64,000 nt of DNA from Mesorhizobium sp. B2-1-8 (lineage in GTDB: Bacteria > Pseudomonadota > Alphaproteobacteria > Rhizobiales > Rhizobiaceae): assembly GCF_006442545.2 (NCBI RefSeq), contig NZ_CP083952.1, forward strand, positions 5,247,501-5,311,500, in the 5' to 3' direction. Position 1 is the stretch's first letter. Each line of letters starts with the position of its first letter. Below are positions 59,580-64,000 of the stretch, one piece after another. The notes beneath the pieces are model-generated. The model had not been told where the DNA came from. It saw only the letters and a program-made list of their open reading frames with translations, and did not search any database. A program made the translations under genes and the position numbers.

Positions 59580-60170
59580 TCAGGAGCGCTTCAGCAATGA
59601 CCAGACGGCCGGCACGAGGCTGGCCGCGAGAGCGACCTTGATCAGGTCGCCGACGATGAACGGCACGACGCCGAACTGCCAGGATTTTTCCGGGCCGATG
59701 AGCAGCGCCAGCCAGGCAAAACCCATCGCCATCATCACCACTTCGGCAACCAGCATGGCGTTGAAAAGCTTGATCGGATGACGGTCCCAGCCGCGGTCGG
59801 CGGCCCAGCCGACAATCGCCGCCATGACCACGAAGCCGGCGAGATAGCCGCCGGTCGAGCCGAGCATGTAGGCGATGCCGACGCCCTTTTCCGGCGTGCC
59901 CTGGAAGACCGGGAAGCCCATCGCGCCTTCCGCCATGTAGAGCAGCAGGGTGGCGACGCCGAGCCGCATGCCGAAGGCGGCGGCGATCAGAAAGACGGCG
60001 AGCGTCTGCATCGAGATATCGACAGGCCCGAGCACCACCTTGGTCTTGGCCGAAAGGGTCAACAGCAGTGTGCCGGCGATCGCCAGCAAAAACTGCGTCG
60101 CCAGTCGCGCAGGACCTTCCTGCGGCAAGGCCAGAAAAACAAGCGGGCGCGTCGTCGTTGCGGTTGTCAT
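59580..60170 (-). CDS. bioY: Biotin transporter S-component BioY
   Basis: A 196-aa membrane protein with about six helices and the BioY marks VDISMQTLAVFLIAAAFG, LGVATLLLYMAEGAMGFPVF, GSTGGYLAGF and GDLIKVALA. It binds biotin in the membrane; the energising BioM/BioN or shared ECF module is not in the window, so it may work alone or with distant partners. A ggggaag ribosome binding site precedes the ATG. I looked for a BioR-type operator (TTATMKATAA-like) upstream and saw none. Confidence 0.9.
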   Translation of the reverse strand: MTTATTTRPLVFLALPQEGPARLATQFLLAIAGTLLLTLSAKTKVVLGPVDISMQTLAVFLIAAAFGMRLGVATLLLYMAEGAMGFPVFQGTPEKGVGIAYMLGSTGGYLAGFVVMAAIVGWAADRGWDRHPIKLFNAMLVAEVVMMAMGFAWLALLIGPEKSWQFGVVPFIVGDLIKVALAASLVPAVWSLLKRS

Positions 60171-60223
60171 GGTCTTCCCCAATTCAATCTTGCCGCGAAC
60201 CAGAAATCGCGGTCTTGCATTTT

Positions 60224-60252
60224 CCTATATTGGCTTGCGTGCTATGCGGCAA
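60224..60252 (-). promoter_or_regulatory. Candidate sigma-70 promoter of bioY
   Basis: On the minus strand TTGCCG, 17 bases, TATAGG, about 55 bases before the ATG. Each box matches four of six consensus bases. Confidence 0.4.
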
Positions 60253-60285
60253 TCGGTTTTGCCGTTCTTGGAACAATGCGCCGAC

Positions 60286-61194
60286 ATGGCTCTCAAATTC
60301 GATACCAGCTTCGACCCCGCATATGGCCAGGGCGTAAGCGTGGCCCCCGACGTGCAGCGCGTCACGGCCCGGAATCCCAGCCCCTTCACTTTTCATGGCA
60401 CCAACAGCTATGTCGTGGGGCGCGACACGCTGGCGGTGATCGATCCCGGGCCGGATGACGGGTCGCATCTCCGGACCTTGCTCGACGTGATCGCCGGACG
60501 GCCGGTCAGCCACATCTTCGTCAGCCACACGCATCGCGACCATTCTCCGCTGGCAGCCCGGTTGAAGGAGCACACCGGCGCCCAGGTGCTGGCGGAAGGA
60601 CCGCACCGGCCGGCAAGGCCATTGCATATCGGCGAAACCAATGCGCTCGACGCCAGCGCCGACACCGCTTTCGTTCCCGACATCGCGTTGCCGGACAGTG
60701 AACTGGTCAGCGGCGACGGCTGGGCGATCCGGACGGTCCTGACGCCCGGCCACACCGCCAATCACGCGGCATTCGCGTTGGAAGGCACCGGCATCCTGTT
60801 TTCAGCCGATCATGTCATGGGTTGGGCAACCTCCATCGTCGCGCCGCCGGACGGGGCAATGGCCGATTACATGGCATCGCTGGACCGGCTGATCGAGCGC
60901 GGCGATCGCCTGCTGCTGCCTGGCCATGGTGGACCGGTGGCGGCGCCGCGCGCTTTCATGCGCGGGCTGAAGACCCATCGCAAGATGCGCGAACGAGCCA
61001 TACTGGAGCGGATCAGGGCCGGCGACAGGACCATTCCCGACATGGTCAAGGCGATCTACAGGGATACCGATCCCCGGCTCCACGGTGCCGCCGGCCTGTC
61101 GGTGCTTGCCCATCTGGAGGACCTGGTGGCGCGCGGTGTGGTGGCGACGGACGCCGCCCCCGCCATCGACGGCATCTTCACGCCGGGCCGATAG
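60286..61194 (+). CDS. MBL-fold metallo-hydrolase (beta-lactamase-like, LACTB2 type)
   Basis: A 302-aa metallo-beta-lactamase-fold protein with TNSYVVGRDTLAVIDPGPDDG, the zinc motif VSHTHRDHSPLA (HxHxDH), LTPGHTANHAAF, FSADHVMGW and LPGHGGPV. After the hydrolase domain comes a winged-helix-like C-terminal part (HRKMRERAILERIRAGDRTIPDMVKAIY), the arrangement of LACTB2-like hydrolases and ribonucleases. The physiological substrate is unknown. Divergent from bioY. Confidence 0.85.
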   Translation: MALKFDTSFDPAYGQGVSVAPDVQRVTARNPSPFTFHGTNSYVVGRDTLAVIDPGPDDGSHLRTLLDVIAGRPVSHIFVSHTHRDHSPLAARLKEHTGAQVLAEGPHRPARPLHIGETNALDASADTAFVPDIALPDSELVSGDGWAIRTVLTPGHTANHAAFALEGTGILFSADHVMGWATSIVAPPDGAMADYMASLDRLIERGDRLLLPGHGGPVAAPRAFMRGLKTHRKMRERAILERIRAGDRTIPDMVKAIYRDTDPRLHGAAGLSVLAHLEDLVARGVVATDAAPAIDGIFTPGR

Positions 61195-61257
61195 GCCTGC
61201 CCACCACCCACGCGTTGATCCTGCCATTGTCGCGAGCGTGAATTCGCCCGGACATGG

Positions 61258-62043
61258 CTACTCGGCCGGCGCCGCGCCGACCTGGCCGGCGACTTCCTGA
61301 TCCAGTTCCGCCAGGAAATCGGTGATGCGCGCGGCATTGTCGCCAAGGTCGTGGCGGCCGTAGCGCGAGGCCGACCGCATGTCGACGATGACCGTGTCGC
61401 CGTCATCCCTCACGCGAATGGCGACGTCCGCAGGAAGGCCAAGAACGAAGCTCGGGGCGACGGCGGTGATGGTCACCTCTGTCTGTCCGGCGAGTTCGGG
61501 ATAAGGCTCCGAAAGGTCCCAGCCTCGCCGGTCGAGCACGGTTTCAACGGCATTGACGACGGTCTCGAATGGCAGGTCGTAGCTGCGCGCGGTGACCAAT
61601 GGATAGCTGTCGGTCTGCAACGTCTGCTCACCCGGCGTCGGCGGGGACAGTACGTTCATGTCCTTGGTCCGGTCACCGACATCGAGCGCGGGCGGTTCGT
61701 CGAAATCGGTCGAGATGTCCCGCAGCGGCGGATAGATCGTCGCCCAGTAGGCGGCAACGCCGTAGGGGGTGAGCACCAGCAGCGCCAGCAAGGCGCCGAC
61801 GCTGAGATCACGGCCACCACGGTCACCAAAATTCCACAGCCTCGCAAAGGCCAGGCCGGCAAACAGCAGCGCCAACGCCGCCAGCAGGGCGGCAATGCCC
61901 AGCACCCACAGGAACACCGACGTTTGGACGAGGCCGAAGCGATGGCCGACAAAGTTCGTCAGCAAAAGAACCATCGAAAAGGCGGCCGTGCGCCGCGACC
62001 AGCCGGCAGCCTTCGACGTTTGCCGTTCGGGAATGCTAACCAT
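61258..62043 (-). CDS. DUF1499-type membrane protein
   Basis: A 261-aa protein with three hydrophobic segments (about residues 18-38, 42-68, 80-103), then a periplasmic DUF1499-type domain beginning YPPLRDISTDFDEPPAL and ending VDMRSASRYGRHDLGDNAARI. The family has no established function. It lies downstream of the acyl-CoA ligase gene on the same strand, 80 bases away, and converges with the MBL-fold gene. Confidence 0.75.
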   Translation of the reverse strand: MVSIPERQTSKAAGWSRRTAAFSMVLLLTNFVGHRFGLVQTSVFLWVLGIAALLAALALLFAGLAFARLWNFGDRGGRDLSVGALLALLVLTPYGVAAYWATIYPPLRDISTDFDEPPALDVGDRTKDMNVLSPPTPGEQTLQTDSYPLVTARSYDLPFETVVNAVETVLDRRGWDLSEPYPELAGQTEVTITAVAPSFVLGLPADVAIRVRDDGDTVIVDMRSASRYGRHDLGDNAARITDFLAELDQEVAGQVGAAPAE

Positions 62044-62123
62044 TATTCTCTGCGCTGCCCCAACCCGGATGGAGGTCTAGTGCCTTTTTGCGGCGGCTTG
62101 AAGCCGAAACACGCAACATCCCC

Positions 62124-63752
<1,629 letters not shown>

Positions 63753-64000
63753 GCCGTTCCCTCCCTGACGCTTTTTGCCCCGAGCTTTTCGCCTCGCGCT
63801 TTTGACCGCATTGTGAAGCGAACCGGCGAATTGTCCAGCCACCCACCGGCGCGGCTGACGAAAGTCGGAGTTCGGCCTGTATTTGGCAAATGATTGAATC
63901 CGGCCGCTTTTTGATTTTGCCTGGCTGGCCTGCTGCCATTCGAATGGCAGGGGCTTCAAATACATTACGCCGGCGCAAACTCTCGTGATCGGACCAACCG
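63753..64000. other. Upstream region of the acyl-CoA ligase gene, no gene recognised
   Basis: The last 248 bases contain the ribosome binding site of the ligase gene and no convincing further coding sequence or promoter. Confidence 0.4.

Noticed and set aside
60171..60285. BioR operator upstream of bioY
   Set aside because: No TTATMKATAA-like palindrome is present in the interval.

Overview
The window looks like chromosome of a Rhizobiales alphaproteobacterium, most likely Mesorhizobium or a close relative. The evidence is the glgP-B-C-A-pgm gene order, a frc-type fructose ABC locus with a ROK regulator, a fused cysNC gene, an lpsL-type epimerase, EcfG/RpoE2-type stress promoters and the high GC of most genes. 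The assignment rests on gene content and recognised protein motifs; no search was run.

Layout. (1) 1-2.5 kb: a 3' half of tRNA-Pro(CGG), probably a leftover integration site, then small stress-type genes (a 24-aa membrane peptide, a His-rich secreted protein, a translationally coupled pair and a lipoprotein), three of these transcription units preceded by GGAAC-N17-GTT promoters. (2) 2.5-8 kb, minus strand: an oligopeptide ABC importer, oppA-oppB-oppC and a fused two-domain ATPase. (3) 8.2-10.5 kb: TadE-like and TadG-like pilus genes, one with an in-frame amber codon and the other with a one-base frameshift. (4) 10.5-23.4 kb, minus strand: a complete glycogen operon, glgP-glgB-glgC-glgA-pgm-glgX plus a GH13 alpha-glucosidase. 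(5) 23.5-29.4 kb: fructose uptake, frcBCA on minus, divergent from frcR, an RbsD/FucU-type mutarotase and a fructokinase on plus, with a perfect 11-bp inverted repeat between them.

(6) 29.6-59.5 kb: a large surface-polysaccharide region. It holds a WbpE-like aminotransferase, two O-antigen ligase/polymerase-type membrane proteins flanking cysD-cysNC-cysQ (PAPS synthesis and PAP removal), a short phosphoglycosyl transferase, a GT2, a membrane-bound nucleotide-sugar dehydratase, a Wzm/Wzt-type exporter, a 1285-aa protein joining sulfotransferase, coiled coil, GT2 and GT4 domains, a second sulfotransferase, two sugar-O-methyltransferase-type enzymes, several epimerases, the rfbACBD dTDP-L-rhamnose operon and an lpsL-type UDP-glucuronate 4-epimerase. 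A decayed IS5-family element sits in the middle. The genes from about 42.5 to 53.9 kb have visibly lower GC than the rest. Together they suggest an exported, rhamnose-containing polysaccharide that is sulfated and O-methylated, with its own sulfate-activation genes next to it. This is inference from gene content.

(7) 59.6-64 kb: bioY, an MBL-fold hydrolase, a DUF1499 membrane protein and a fatty acyl-CoA ligase, all ordinary chromosomal genes.
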